Of a stretch of 64,000 nucleotides of DNA, positions 33,257-45,279 are shown in pieces (position 1 is the stretch's first letter; each line of letters opens with the position of its first letter). A program made the translations under genes and the position numbers. The DNA comes from Aralia elata (lineage: Eukaryota > Streptophyta > Magnoliopsida > Apiales > Araliaceae), in NCBI GenBank assembly GCA_034770075.1, contig CM068387.1, forward strand, positions 78,245,971 to 78,309,970, read 5' to 3'. The notes beneath the pieces are model-generated. The model saw nothing but the letters and a program-made list of their open reading frames with translations. It ran no database searches and had not been told where the DNA came from.

Positions 33257-36200
33257 GGATATATGTGCTAGCCAAGGAATTAAAAAGGAGTCAGGGAAAT
33301 AAGAAAAACAAACAAGCTGGGAAATAGAAACAGTAACCTTCAAGTGTTAAGCTAAGTCGGCAAAAACTAAAAAGCAGGAGCTGGCCTATTTTTAATTCCT
33401 AAGCTCCTTACTCAGCTAAGCTATATTCGTGATGGACAAGTCAAATGCGTAAGGAGCAAGATAAATGTGTAAGGAAGCAAGAATAATGGTGTTATAAATC
33501 CAAAGCCTCCCAATTTAAATTTCGTTTTCTTCCTGGCAAGTTCCACCCGGCACCACCCCCTCCCAATTCCATCCGATCCTTTTCCTTTTTCCACTCCATT
33601 CTGGTTCGGCAAAAGGAGAAAAAGAAGAAAACTAGGAAGAAATTAAGGAAGGCTTGGAATTCTGTTGGAATTAAGCAAGTTGAAGGTAAAAACTTCACCT
33701 TTTATATTTATTGATCAAGCTATGGCAATTAAGTTCCTAATGTAATGTATGTTTTGGAAACTAAAAGAATTGGATTGGTTCAAAGTTAGTTAATTAGCTA
33801 ATGTATATGTAATTTTTCTGTGTAAACAATTGGTAGTGGTGAATTAGAAACAAGGAGCATAGTTGTTGTTGTGCGGAGTAATAAGCAAGGCGATTTTGGT
33901 TTAAAACATTAACGAATGCTTAAGAAATCTGTTCAAAATTTTAACGCACGTACCATGTTTGTTAAAAGTCCCAATAGGGATTGTTTTGCTAAAAATTCGA
34001 AATTTAGTAAAGTTTATATTAAGGTTATGTATATTTATGTTATCTATAGCTAATTGAAAGTCTGGTATGGATTGAATCAAGAGGGAAAAGCATTTTTTAA
34101 AGAAAACAATATATTGAAAACAGTGGTGGCGAGCATTTTCAAGGCCTTGTTTAGACTATTTAAAATGTTCGAATTAGGTAGGTTATAATTTTTAAAAATA
34201 GTCTACCATGTTATCTATAACATACCCGAATTTGGTTATAATCGAATTTACGGTTTGGGAGTTACAGAAATCGCAAAGTGACTAGTTAAGGAGACTGTTG
34301 GGCAGCCCCTGCTGCAGGCAGCAACAGCAGGCGTGCGCGCCGTACTGTGCTGCGCTGCAGCAGGCCGGGCGGGCTATTTTGGCTCCCCATTTGGTCGGCT
34401 TAGTTTTTCCAAATTGTGTAGGTTATATTATTTAAAAATAGGTGGATATACCACCTATAAAATATTAAAAGTTTGTCATAATTGAATTGGTGGTTTAGAA
34501 GTTATTAAATTAGGAAGTAAGGAGCGGGAAGCAAGAGAGTTGGGCGAACAGCTGCTGCAAGCAGCAGCAGCCGCGCGCAGCGCGCTGCTGGCTTTGCTGC
34601 TCTGCAGCAGCCAGGCAGTTGGTATAGTTAGTTTAGTCCCATTTTTAGCTTTTTGATAATTTTAAGTTTCAACTCATGGAAATAAATTAATGCGTATATA
34701 TAAAATAATATAATTCATATATATATATATATATTATATATATATAATTATAAATACATTCGATACATGAAATAAATTAAAATTCACTATGTAAACTTAA
34801 GCTTATGTATGAATGCATGATGTATTCATGTATTGATGTTACCAAAGCTATTTTGAAGTATTTTGAGCATGAAATTATTTAAAAATATAGTAAATTACTA
34901 ATTTAATAAAGAAATTATATTTATAAACATACTATATTCCATACTTAGTATGTTTATACCATGACATGGAGATACAATTAAAAACGTAATAGATTTCAAA
35001 AGCCATTTGAAATATTATGTCAAATAAAAGTTTCAAAAAGATTCTAAACGAAAGATAAACTACAAGTACGTGAAAGAAAATATGATTACGCTATATAACT
35101 TCGAGTTACATATAAAGGTAAGAGTTGTCTATAAAATGGGCCGTAGATGGTTTGAAAACCGAAATCATAATATGCTAAAGCCACGTGAAAACCTTTTTGG
35201 CATAAAAAGGTTACGACATGCAAAATATTCTAAATGAATGCGTAAGGATTTCAAGACGAGAATGAAGGATATTAGAGCGTGGTCTATATGGTTATCTAAT
35301 ATACATACATGAATACATGTTGGGTGACATGAATGTTTACTAACCATACATGCTATGTGATATAGATATATGGCTAATATGTGCATACATGTGAATATAA
35401 CTGTGTAGGATTCGTGAAGAGAAGTTAAACTAAAACTTATATCAATAATCACCGAGCAAGGCAAGTATCCTGATCTTGTTTATTTTTGAGCAAGTATCTC
35501 AAATTCTTTTACTTTCAAATAAGTTCATTTATTTTGAGTAAATATTCTAGCCTTGTTCAATGTAAGCAAGTTTTACTAAACTTGTTACTTCAAACTAATG
35601 TCTTGCAATTATTCATGAATAATACAAAGTTATATAATTTTATTCCAATCAGCTTCGAAAAATCATGAAGGTAAGATCAGATGTACTGGATAAGATTCGG
35701 TTTACATTTACAGTTTGATGAAGGTCTAAGCCATTTGTTCCGGCTAGACACAAGATTTGATTATTTCAATTCTTTCGCATTTGAGTCTTGAAATATTTTC
35801 AGAATTGATAAAGCTGTTCACCCCTTTTGTTTTTGGGATGAACTTCAGACTGAGTAGAACATCCCTAACTTGGGAAATTTTATATTGCGTCCTAGGGACG
35901 GTGACGATGAACACAAATGTTGTTCTATTAGATAGTATTGATCAATACAGGGCATAACGGGCTGATCACCCACCGTGCCTGTAAGACCAGACGGTTCACA
36001 GATGGATTTCTGATAGAACCTTTTCAAGAAAAGAAAAATAACGTTCATGGTCTTGTGACCACTCAGTATCAGAAGTCAGTATATCATTTCAAAAATATAA
36101 ATGAGTTATACTGTTGTTTAAGAATCGTTCAGTTGCTTTACAATATTTATTCTGCTATCAAAGCATATCTCAGAGAGAACATTTATTCCTTGATATACGT

Positions 36201-36535
36201 GATTATCAATTAGTATTACTTGTTGAGCAATCAAATGCTCATTCTTGCTTTGAATATAAATGTTTTCAGCTAAGCCAGAACGCATAGAAGGGTCCGGAAA
36301 GGATAAAGGCAAGGGGAAGCTACAGGAGTAGTTATAGATGGCTGTTGTAATAGATAGACTTTTGTTTTAAAAATAAAATATCTATCATGTAATAAAGATA
36401 CTAAAGGTCTTCGTACCTGGGATAGATACCTCTGATGTAATAAGTATTATTATCTTTTATTATAAGCAGTTTGTATGAATGGTATCGTGTAGCACCAAGT
36501 ACGGGTTTTAAGTACCCGAATTTGGGGGCGTCACA
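32480..36535 (+). mobile_element. E3 3' LTR
   Basis: Near-identical to the 5' LTR. It ends GGCGTCACA followed by the target duplication ATCGC. It includes the hairpin module (H1 at 35724-35749) and an intact 20-codon frame at 36269-36331. Its right flank matches the right flank of the LTR at 1-3507, so the two are duplicates of one insertion. Confidence 0.93.
36269..36331 (+). CDS. conserved LTR terminal micro-exon, E3 3' LTR
   Basis: Same peptide as in the 5' LTR (AKPERIEGSGKDKGKGKLQE), preceded by TTTTCAG and ended by TAG. As part of a 3' LTR it would only be expressed from transcripts starting in this LTR. Confidence 0.4.
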   Translation, partial: AKPERIEGSGKDKGKGKLQE

Positions 36536-36768
36536 ATCGCAATCTACTTTCGACACAAAAATCCCTTATTATTAAATAATGTTGATGTCTACTGAAAAAA
36601 ACTTTAGTAGTATACCACTGGCTATGTACTGCTATGGTCTACCAAAAGGAATATAAATATATAAGCATCCAAAAAGAGATCACTCTCCAGTACTACAGAA
36701 CATCTTTAATATACAATCCAAATAAACTAAAGCAGCAGTTTAGGTTTGAATAGAAAACCTGTGGATAC

Positions 36769-36846
36769 TTTGTGGAAGTCACGGAGCTTTGATGTCAAAC
36801 GAAGGCTACGAAGGGGTTCAACACTCCCCTTGTTAAATTTCCCATG
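36769..36846 (-). pseudogene. PHS1-like phosphatase exon, copy 2
   Basis: An acceptor-like GTTAG precedes HGKFNKGSVEPLRSLRL, and the exon continues TSKLRDFHK to a donor-like GTATCC. The phase fits the next exon (DDAELNKEL at 24826). It corresponds to the HGRSGKGGESLSSQRLAAKL-type segment of PHS1. E3 sits in the intron between the two. Confidence 0.7.
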
Positions 36847-38236
36847 CTAACATTTGCGGCAAAGGAAAAAGTTAAAAAAAAAAAAAATGCACTATACTGC
36901 AGGACAGGTACATACAAACTATCAAAACTGAACAATCAAGGCAACAACACTAAAAAATTAGTGAAGCTCCATGGTCAAGAATTAAACATGGTGCATACTT
37001 TCAGTTCTAATAGAGAGAGGAGTTTGGATACGTGTAAGACTCTAAGCATATGGAAAGAACTAATCAAAAAAAATATTATAAAAAAACACATGGAAAGCAC
37101 ATATTGAAGCCATGACTACACAAGTTTATAAATGTAATAGATCATCTTGCCTCCAGCATCATGTAAAGTATGCAAAACTTGTAAGTTTAAGTGAAATGCA
37201 ATCTGTAGCAAAAAAATACATATGCAGAAGGTGCATCTAGTAATGCTTAGACTATAACATGTTTGTTAATCAACATTACATCATTTTGTATCAAAATAAC
37301 AAATTTATGTTAATAACTGACGCTACAAAATCAAACTGCCTTGTGACTTAACAAGCTTCAAATCAAAATAGTTACAATCGCCTATAAAAAAGAAAATATA
37401 TCAAACTGAAAAGATCAGATATGAAGTTGTAATGAATGTTTCGTAAAAAATGGCCTTTTAAATTTTAACAACTTTTTAAAACAAAGACATGATATTAAAA
37501 AAACTTCCAAAGAAAATGTTGTTCAAATTGCACTTTATGAAGCATGGTTCATAAAGGGACCTCATATGAAACAAGTAGAATGTATAAGGTATATAGTACT
37601 CACAAGTCACAACTAGGATAATTAGTATGTCAAACATAAATCTCTGTAGAACATTTCTAACATTCTTTCATATCAGCAGATTATAGTGCTATTTTTTAGA
37701 GTATGCACCACAAGGAAAACAAAACTATGACCACACTAAAAGAATAGCAACAGTTATGAGAATTAGAATTAAAAGGAAAAGTAATAACCTGATGTTGATG
37801 GTACCAAAGAAAAAAAAAACTACAACATATGCCGATGTAAATTAATTAAACATAATAAGGCATGACCGTATGACAAGTTATCTGATCACGCATACTCATA
37901 ACTCGTCCACAAACATTCTAACACCTTACACTTTCACTATAATATATACAATACATATCAAAACATTGATCCTTGTATCTGACAGTTTTAGTAATTTGTA
38001 CTGTTAAACTCAAAATAGTCGTGGAAAAGAACTTATTAAATAAGCGAATGTGCAAACCGAGCTTGCTAATCATGTCAACTTCATTAAAAATTAAAAGAAA
38101 TATGAATGAAAAGAAATAGAAATGAACCATTCCATTATCATACGACAGGCAAAATTATAGATCATGTGAGAATAACTAACTATAATTTCTAATCTCATCA
38201 TTTAAGTCAATCTGATTACCAATGATAAGTACTAAC
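36847..38236. other. intron-like CACTA interior
   Basis: AT-rich, with homopolymer runs and no supported coding region on either strand. It is the duplicate of 3819-5212, differing by a handful of substitutions and homopolymer indels. Confidence 0.6.
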
Positions 38237-38287
38237 CTTTGTACCAAAAGGACCTTCAGGGAAGTTTATATCCAGAATATCACATCC
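38237..38287 (-). pseudogene. unrecognised captured exon, copy 2
   Basis: A 17-codon segment (GCDILDINFPEGPFGTK) has acceptor-like and donor-like flanks. It joins in frame to the exon ending IDLYVWK at 38751. I cannot name the gene. Confidence 0.35.
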
Positions 38288-38750
38288 CTAATCACATAGA
38301 AAAAGAATCATCTCTAAACTAAAATTAGTAATAATCCTAATCCGATCATTTTATTTATCAAAGAAGGTTCTTTCAATAAGATATACAATCAAATATTTCT
38401 GGGAAAAGTTGCTCGTAAAATAACTTGGCATGATGGGTTGAGCACCACTGAAGTTTAAATGCATAAGCTATTAGTGCAGTGTAAACTTAATTCTACATAA
38501 ATTAATGAAATATAATGAGGGTGATTGATATTAAATCAACTCAAGCTAGAGAAATATCGATTCTAGCAATGATAACGAGTTTTTCAAACATCATAATTAC
38601 AGAGCTAGTAGTTCTAGCTTCCAATTTTTTGTCCAAGTAAAGTGGGTATGCATATGCATGTAACCAAGGATTGGGTAAGACTTTTATAATACTGACCGAG
38701 AAACCAAACACTACACCATATCTCATGTCAAAGAGAAATAAAAGTTTTAC

Positions 38751-38803
38751 CTTCCACACGTAAAGGTCAATCTTTCCTAGAGGACCACCAACATACCCAA
38801 AAT
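38751..38803 (-). pseudogene. unrecognised captured exon, cut by hAT
   Basis: Upstream of a donor-like GTAAAA the frame reads FGYVGGPLGKIDLYVWK. It is interrupted at 38804 by the hAT. Across the hAT the frame appears to continue in 41664-41700 as FFLLRFPLDIS, followed upstream by a stop. The gene is not recognised. Confidence 0.35.
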
Positions 38804-41663
38804 CAGGGCCGGCCCTGAGGAGGTGCAGAAGGGGCGACCGCACAGGGCCCCCAAATTCGGAGGGCCCCCAATTTTTTTTTGGTCTATGTATACTTTATAT
38901 AAATATTGAAAATGTGGCTATTATACATAAAACTTACCTTGGAGGCGCTGGCTAAGACCTTTTAAATCCAAACTACTCATAACGAGTTCGACTCCTGCTA
39001 GTTGCTATTTTTTTGCGTTTATTTTTTTTTCAAACAGGAAGGGAGAGCCCTTTTTTGGTTAAATGATAATCAGAAAAGGGTTAAATCATAATCAGAAAAG
39101 GGTATTAGGGTAAGAAGGAAACACAATCAATCACTCATTTTCCTCATTGGTCTCGATCTAGAGGCTAGAGCTCTACTCTTCTCCAATCTTCAATCACAAT
39201 CAATCACTCTTTCTTGAACATTTATGATCCTAGAAATTGGGATAGTCTTGATAGCAAGTTGAGAGATCTCTTAGTGGAAAAGAGTCCTATTAGAGATCAA
39301 TTAATGGAGAAAGGTCCTAAAGATCATCTCTCTAGATGTTTCTCTTCAAAATTTTACACTCGACATTTATCTAATGGAGAGAAACATGATAGAGAGTGGT
39401 TAGTGTATTCAAAGGAGCTTGATAAAGTGTTTTGTTTTTGTTGTAAGCTATTTAAAAAAGGACCCCAAAAAAGTCAGTTAGCAGATGACGGAATTAGAGA
39501 CTGGGCACATCTTGGTGTTAGCCTTAAAGAACATGAGTCAAGTTATGAGCACGTTAATCACATGAGCAATTGGATTGATTTGCGTATTAGATTGGAAAGA
39601 AATGAAACAATTGATAAAGCTGTTCAAGATCAAATTAGGAGAGAGAAAGAACATTGGAGGAAGGTGTTACGAAGAATAATTTCTGTTGTGAAATATCTTG
39701 CTAAGCATAACATCGCATTTCGTGGAAACGAACGAGAGGTTGTATGAAGAGAATAATGGGAACTTTTTGGGCCTGATTGAAATGATGGCAGAGTGTGAAT
39801 CAGTGATGGAGGAGCATGTTAGACGTGTTCTACAAAGTGAGGTTCATCATCATTATCTTAGCCATAAAATTCAAAATGAGTTGATACTTATGTTAGCTTC
39901 TGAAATCAAAAGTACCATCATTAACAAAATTAAAGAAGCTAAATATTTTTCTGTGATACTTGATTGTACTCCTGATGTTAGTCACCAAGAATAAATGTCT
40001 TTGATACTACGATGTGTGGATGTCTCTAGTAGTCTAATAAAAGTACATGAGTACTTTGTAGAATTTTTGAATGTGAAGGATACATCTGGGGGAGGACTTT
40101 TTGAAGAGTTGCGAACTGTGTTGAATACTCTTGACCTTGATATTGATAATGTGAGAGGACAAGGATATGATAATGGGTTAAATATGAGAGGAAGAAACAT
40201 AGGGGTACAAAAAAGACTTTTAGATATAAATCCAAGAGCATTATACACTCCATGTGGATGTCATAGCCTTAACTTAACACTTTGTGATATAGCAAACTCT
40301 TGTGGCAAAGCAAAAGATTTTTTTGGAGTGTTACAACATATTTATACGTTGTTTGCTAATTCTACAAAGCGATGGCAGATATTGAAAGACAATGTAACAG
40401 GGTTGACAGTCAAATCATTATCAGCCACACGTTGGGAAAGTCGCATAGAAAGTGTTAAAGCCATAAGATTCCAAGCTGAAGACATAAGAGAAGCTTTACT
40501 TCAATTAGCAGAAAGTGACAATGAGTCGAAGATAAGAAGTGAAGCTAATTCTTTAGCAACATATGAGCTTGGCAATTTTGAATTTTTATTGGCCATGGTT
40601 ATTTGGTATGACATATTGCTTAATGTTAACAATGTTAGCAAAGACCTACAATCTGCAGATATGCTTATTGATGTTGCTATAGATGAAGTAAAAGGGTTGA
40701 TTGCTTTTTTTGAAAAATACAGAGAAACTGGGTTTATTGAGGCCATGATTACTGCTAAAAAAATTGCTAGTGAAATGGAGATTGATCCAGTATTTCATGA
40801 AAGACGTCAAATTCGTAGAAAAAGGCATTTCGATGAGAATGTTGGCGAGACATCACAACCAGCTCCTCAACTAGCTGAGGAATCTTTTAGAATTGATTAT
40901 TTCTTATTTATAGTAGATCAAGCTATTGGTTCACTGAAGAGGAGGTTTGAACAATATCAAATTTATGAGAACATTTTCGGGTTTTTGTTTACTTCTGACA
41001 AGTTAAATTCATTGGATGATAATCATTTAAGAACTTGTTGTGAACATCTTGATACCTCTCTAAGGCATGGCGACAAATCTGATGTTGATGGGAATGAATT
41101 ATTTGTAGAGCTGAAAGTTGTTCGAGAGATGTTACCAAAAGGAAAATTGACAGCTGGGGATATATTAAATTTTTTGAGAAGTTTTACTTGTTTTCCGAAT
41201 GCAAGCATTGCATACAGAATTTTGTTGACTATACCTGTTACAGTTGCATCTGCAGAAAGAAGCTTCTCGAAATTGAAGTTGTTGAAATCTTACTTGCGAT
41301 CAACCATGTCGCAAGAAAGATTAAATGGATTAGCTTTGATTTCAATTGAACATGAACTACTAGAGAAAATTGATTATGAAAGTTTGATTGATGATTTTGC
41401 AGCAAAAAATGCAAGAAGAACCAATTTCAAGTGATAGTGAAGTATGGGACCGTTCACAGATATGGAGTTTTTTAGATATATTTTCTTTCTAATTGATAAT
41501 TTTGTTACTCGTCGTTGACATTTATTATTTTAATTAATGATGAATTATGATATAAATTGTGCTTTATATATTCGTGCTGATTAAAAAAATAGTATTTTTA
41601 TATGCGAGAGGGCCCCTATTTTTTTTCTCGCACAGGGCCTCCAAATTCTTAGGACCGGCCCTG
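38804..41663 (+). mobile_element. hAT transposon, copy 2
   Basis: Same insertion as 5785-8650, with termini CAGGGCCGGCCCTG and ACCGGCCCTG. No 8-base target duplication: the left flank ends CCCAAAAT and the right starts TTGAGATG. The left terminus is itself a 14-base palindrome. Confidence 0.9.
39214..41434 (+). pseudogene. hAT transposase (ZMYM1/TTF-type), disrupted, copy 2
   Basis: The N-terminal block (TTF-type zinc finger with FCFCCKLF) is broken by one extra A near 39725 (CGTGGAAACG here against CGTGGAACG in copy 1). A shared TAA follows SHQE at 39992. From 39995 the rest is open for 479 codons, including CHSLNLTLCDIANSCGKA, SATRWESRIESVKAIRF and the C-terminal hAT dimerisation block ASAERSFSKLKLLKSYLRST. 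So this copy keeps the C-terminal half and copy 1 keeps the N-terminal half. Neither can make a full transposase without bypassing the stop. Confidence 0.88.
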
Positions 41664-42556
41664 TTGAGATGTCGAGGGGAAAACGAAGGAGGAAGAAATT
41701 TGATTTAGGATTTAGGCTTTGTGTGCGCATAATTTAATTTACATCGATTGTTTGCGTGAAGACTTGAAGAGATGATTTGGGTGGAGAGGTAAAAGATTTT
41801 GTGCGATAAATTGGAGGGAGGGAATATCAGATTGGGGAAAAATTAAGGAGGGAATGAAATTAAAATGTAGTAAATACATAGCAAGAATTAAAATTGAGGG
41901 AGTTATGGCAACGGTCGACTCCTGACCGTCCCTATAGAGGGGAAAATAGGTCCTATAGCGACGGTCAGGAGTTGACCGTCGCTATAGCTCGTCGCTATAG
42001 GTCGGTTTTCTAGTAGTGGTGATAATTTTTGAGTGTTGTTATTTCATGAAAATTGATTAAATCACTGGGAGGAATAACATTAAAACACTATTCGCGCTAA
42101 AGACGCCTTTTTCAATTTTACGATTTTTCATAATTTCGTCAAAACGTTAATGAGAGGGATTAATAATCCAAGTCTAGGATTTATTTGAAGCCCAAAGAAT
42201 TATAAATAATGGCCCAAATAGTATCCCAAGACCCACGGGTCGAGTCCATGATCCAAACCTAAACCCATGATCCATGACCCGTTGGGTCATGAGGAAAGAG
42301 AAATTTTCAGCTGGGCATTGTGAGGAAGAAGAGTACGGAAGGAAGGGGAGGCAAACAAGTGAGTGGGATTACATGAGTAGAAAACATTCTTCATTTGGTA
42401 AAGGAAAAAGAGGGACAAGCAACTAGGGAGAAGGGGGGAATATTCGATCACCGACCAAGCATGGGGGATGCCAAAGCTCTCTCGCCCGTACGTGGGGAGC
42501 TTCCATATCTGCTGTGCTCTGTCCCTTCACCCATCCAAGGAGCTCATCCACTCCTC

Positions 42557-42564
42557 TATAAATA
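42557..42564 (+). promoter_or_regulatory. TATA box of S1 LTR, copy 2
   Basis: TATAAATA is followed within about 50 bases by a GA-rich leader (AGAGAGAAATAGAGAGAGAG). It sits in the middle of the S1 LTR. Confidence 0.5.
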
Positions 42565-43539
42565 CTCCTCATTTCCCATCCGTTCCATTCCTTTCATTTC
42601 CTAAATAAGAATAAAGAACATACAAGAAGCTAGAGAGAGAAATAGAGAGAGAGGGTCGGGTGAGCTAAAGAAGAAGGAGAAGCAGAAGAAGAAGAAGAAG
42701 AGAGGAGCTAGCTGAAGTAACAAATCCTCCTAAACACTAAGAAGATAAACTACATGAGGTTAATAAGCAAAACCTAGCTCATCTCCTTCATTTCAAGCTT
42801 TGCTAAGTTTTGCTTCATTAATGGTAGATGTGTTGTTGGTGGTTGTTAATGAAAGAGTTTATATGTTGTTAGTACCTTAAAACATCCGTTAGTAGCATCC
42901 AAAAGTTGAATAATAGAAAGAAACCCTTACCATGCATAAAGGAGAAAGAAATAGACTGTACGGACTGGTTTGGACAAGAACTGTGTTAATCATGATTGCT
43001 AAATATTGTGTTTATATGTGTTGTATTATACGCTTATGAATGAAGAGTATCACCCAACTGGAACGGAGTAAAAAGCTCTTAAAACGAATCCATAGCGGAA
43101 GAATTACTGAACTAGGCTTAATAATAAAACCTTGATGAACAGTGGCCTTTGATTCAATTCTAGTATTGTTGTGTTATGTGTTTAATTATGAGCTTCTGGG
43201 TATATGTAGTACACTCAGTAAGGAAGCCATAGGCTTTTGAACAATCTCATTTCGACTTCGTATCACGAAGTTATGGCGATTTAATGAAGATGTATCAAGT
43301 TCGTAAAAATACGCAGAAAACTAGTTGAGCAGGCTGTTTGGAGCTCAGATTCAGACTTGTTAGAGAGCCCGAGAGATTATGAATCTAGGATATGTTGTAT
43401 TGTGTAGACAGAGCTAGAGAACGACTCAAGAACGGACTCATTCTGATAAGGGATGAAGAAGTTATGAAGCTACGAATCAGTTGCGGCACGAACCCAAATT
43501 TGGAAGCCTAGAAATCTGCAAAATTTTCTAGAAAATATG

Positions 43540-43830
43540 AATGGCGCAGCTAAGCCATTCATAAGGCTTAAATCAGTGCAGTTGCACCGCCTATCAAAAC
43601 TGTCGCTAAAAAGGCTCAGGCGCAGCAGCGCCGCTATTAACAAATAAACGGGCACAGTAGCGCCGCAAAAACGCCGTCGTTTCATGACCACGGTGCAGCA
43701 GCACCATTAATAAGGCATAAGCCAAAGCAGCTGCACTCGCTATGCAGTAGCTGGGGGAAATTGACGGTGCAGCTGCGCCGCTTGCAGGCTTAGACACGGC
43801 GCAGCAGCGCCTGGTCGGGTCAAGACCTAG
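43540..43830 (+). repeat. CAG/GCC-rich cluster in S1 LTR
   Basis: Repeated GCAGCAGCGCC and GGTGCAGCTGCGCC motifs form a GC-rich island. The duplicate at about 10530-10800 has one more CAG unit. No gene supported. Confidence 0.6.
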
Positions 43831-44461
43831 TAAAGAATGCTTAACGGGTCCGCAATAGAGGGAATGATATAGAATGATTAGAACAATGCTATAATTATAT
43901 CATGACCCTTCAGTAAGACCTATAGAACATAGTTTAGGGTTAAGTTTTGAATAAAGAATTGAATAGCTTAATTGCACTTTACGTTTGGCTTCCAGGGGGC
44001 GCTGCCCCCTTACACCCCCGCCAGCTCACCGGGGAGCGAGACCCCCGACTACCTTGTCGTAGTGGCAATTAGTCGTCAAGTTAACCAATCTTTGTCGTAG
44101 TGGAAAACACTTAAATTCATAGCTTAGAGAGTTGTGTAAACCAATCTTTGGCATTAATTGTGTGTCTAATTGGTATGTGTCTATGTACTTAAATGTGTAG
44201 GACATTTGAAGGACGATTAACGTCGGGTTATTAGCAGCGCGTAAGGCAAGTTTCCTAACCCTTGTCTAACCCTTGTGTTGGGCAAGTTTTCTTATGAATG
44301 TGATTGATGTTATAAAGTTCCAATTTATGCAATACATACTTGATTGTGTAAATTCCTTACTTATTTAAATTTTTAGTATTTTCACAAGTGTTCGACCTAT
44401 GATATGACATAAATTGTTGAAGCTTTCAAGTTTAATTATGCCTGAACTGTTTATGAAGAGC

Positions 44462-44804
44462 GTCGATGTCATTTGTTTCGGCTAGACAGATATTGAAATG
44501 TTTTATTGATTTGATAATAAATCTTTGAAATGTTATTGATGTTAAGTAGAGTTATCCAACCGAATTGTTTTGGTTAGAATTCTGAGACATGAATGAGATG
44601 AACAACCCTAATATTAGGGGTAGTTTTAGTCAGTTATTCTGACAAGGCCAAGAGGTGCCTAAACGAACGCATATGCCGGAGTGTTGATTAACATAGAGTA
44701 CAATAGGCTGATCACCTAGAAGTGCTCGTAAGTCGGACAGTTTGCAGTAAAATAACTGTTTAAACCTTTTATAGTAAACAAAATAATGTTCAACGTCTTA
44801 TGAC
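44462..44804 (+). other. conserved hairpin module of gypsy LTRs, S1 copy
   Basis: H1 has a weakened left arm but keeps TTCGGCTAGAC (44462-44487). H2 is CCCTA/TAGGG around ATAT (44606-44619). H3 is GTCAG/CTGAC around TTATT (44629-44643). The box GGCTGATCACC is at 44706-44716. H4 is GTC/GAC around TTAT (44795-44804). Order as in E3. Confidence 0.5.
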
Positions 44805-45279
44805 CACTCAGTATGTCGTTTCAAAAATGTTCAAACGAAAGTAAAGTATCATTCCTATTTATTCAGAATATTTCACAATTATTGTTCAGTTGTCGAAGAG
44901 AAATGATATGATTGATGATATTGTTGTTATTCAACTGATATACTTGCTAGGCAATTGAATGCTCATTCTTGCTTTATATTAAACATTGCAGCTAAAGCCC
45001 GAGCGAGTTGAAGGTTCTAGTAAGGATAAAGGAAAAGGGAAGATGAATGTCTAGATGACGTAGTACCTTATTTGTAATAGTATGGTATTGATGTAATATT
45101 AAGACATAATATTAACTTTTAGAATGATTTTATAGTAATAGAACTTAGGATTTAGAGTAAGACGTGTTGTAATAATATAATAATTACATTCATGTCTATT
45201 TTGTTCTATGGAATGGGATGTACCGTGGAGCACCAAACTCGGGTTTTGAGGTACCCGGATTTGGAGGCGTCACAGGTTC

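Larger units (their letters stand above)
25236..36535 (+). mobile_element. E3, young gypsy element with pol mostly deleted
   Basis: Two near-identical LTRs of about 4.07 kb (25236-29311 and 32480-36535) flank a 3.17 kb interior. The target duplication is ATCGC (25231-25235, 36536-36540). The interior has a Met primer site, an upstream coiled-coil ORF, a full Gag, a short integrase remnant, a chromodomain remnant and a polypurine tract. Protease, RT and RNase H are gone. By eye the LTRs differ at about ten bases plus a few indels, so insertion was recent although the interior was already defective. It is in the intron between the PHS1-like exons 24680-24826 and 36769-36846. Confidence 0.93.
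23586..42018 (-). mobile_element. non-autonomous CACTA element with captured exons, hosting E3 and a hAT
   Basis: Termini are CACTACTAGAAAATCGG at 23586 and the inverse CTAGTAGTG ending at 42018; the 3-base target duplication is GTG (23583-23585, 42019-42021). Both ends carry subterminal repeats of the type CTATAGCGACGGTC in both orientations (about 23600-23880 and 41910-42005), likely transposase-binding sites. Removing E3 (11.3 kb) and the hAT (2.9 kb) leaves about 4.3 kb. No CACTA transposase is visible; instead there are minus-strand exons of a PHS1-like gene and other exon-like pieces, so this is a Pack-CACTA type element depending on a helper. Confidence 0.85.
23455..45274 (+). mobile_element. 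S1 solo LTR, split by the CACTA
   Basis: The LTR starts TGTAACGACCACG at 23455 and, past the CACTA, ends GGCGTCACA at 45274. The 5-base target duplication GGTTC is at 23450-23454 and 45275-45279. With the CACTA removed (23455-23585 plus 42022-45274) it is about 3.4 kb. No internal region or second LTR is present, so it is a solo LTR left by LTR-LTR recombination, inserted opposite to E1 between its gag and pol. Confidence 0.9.
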
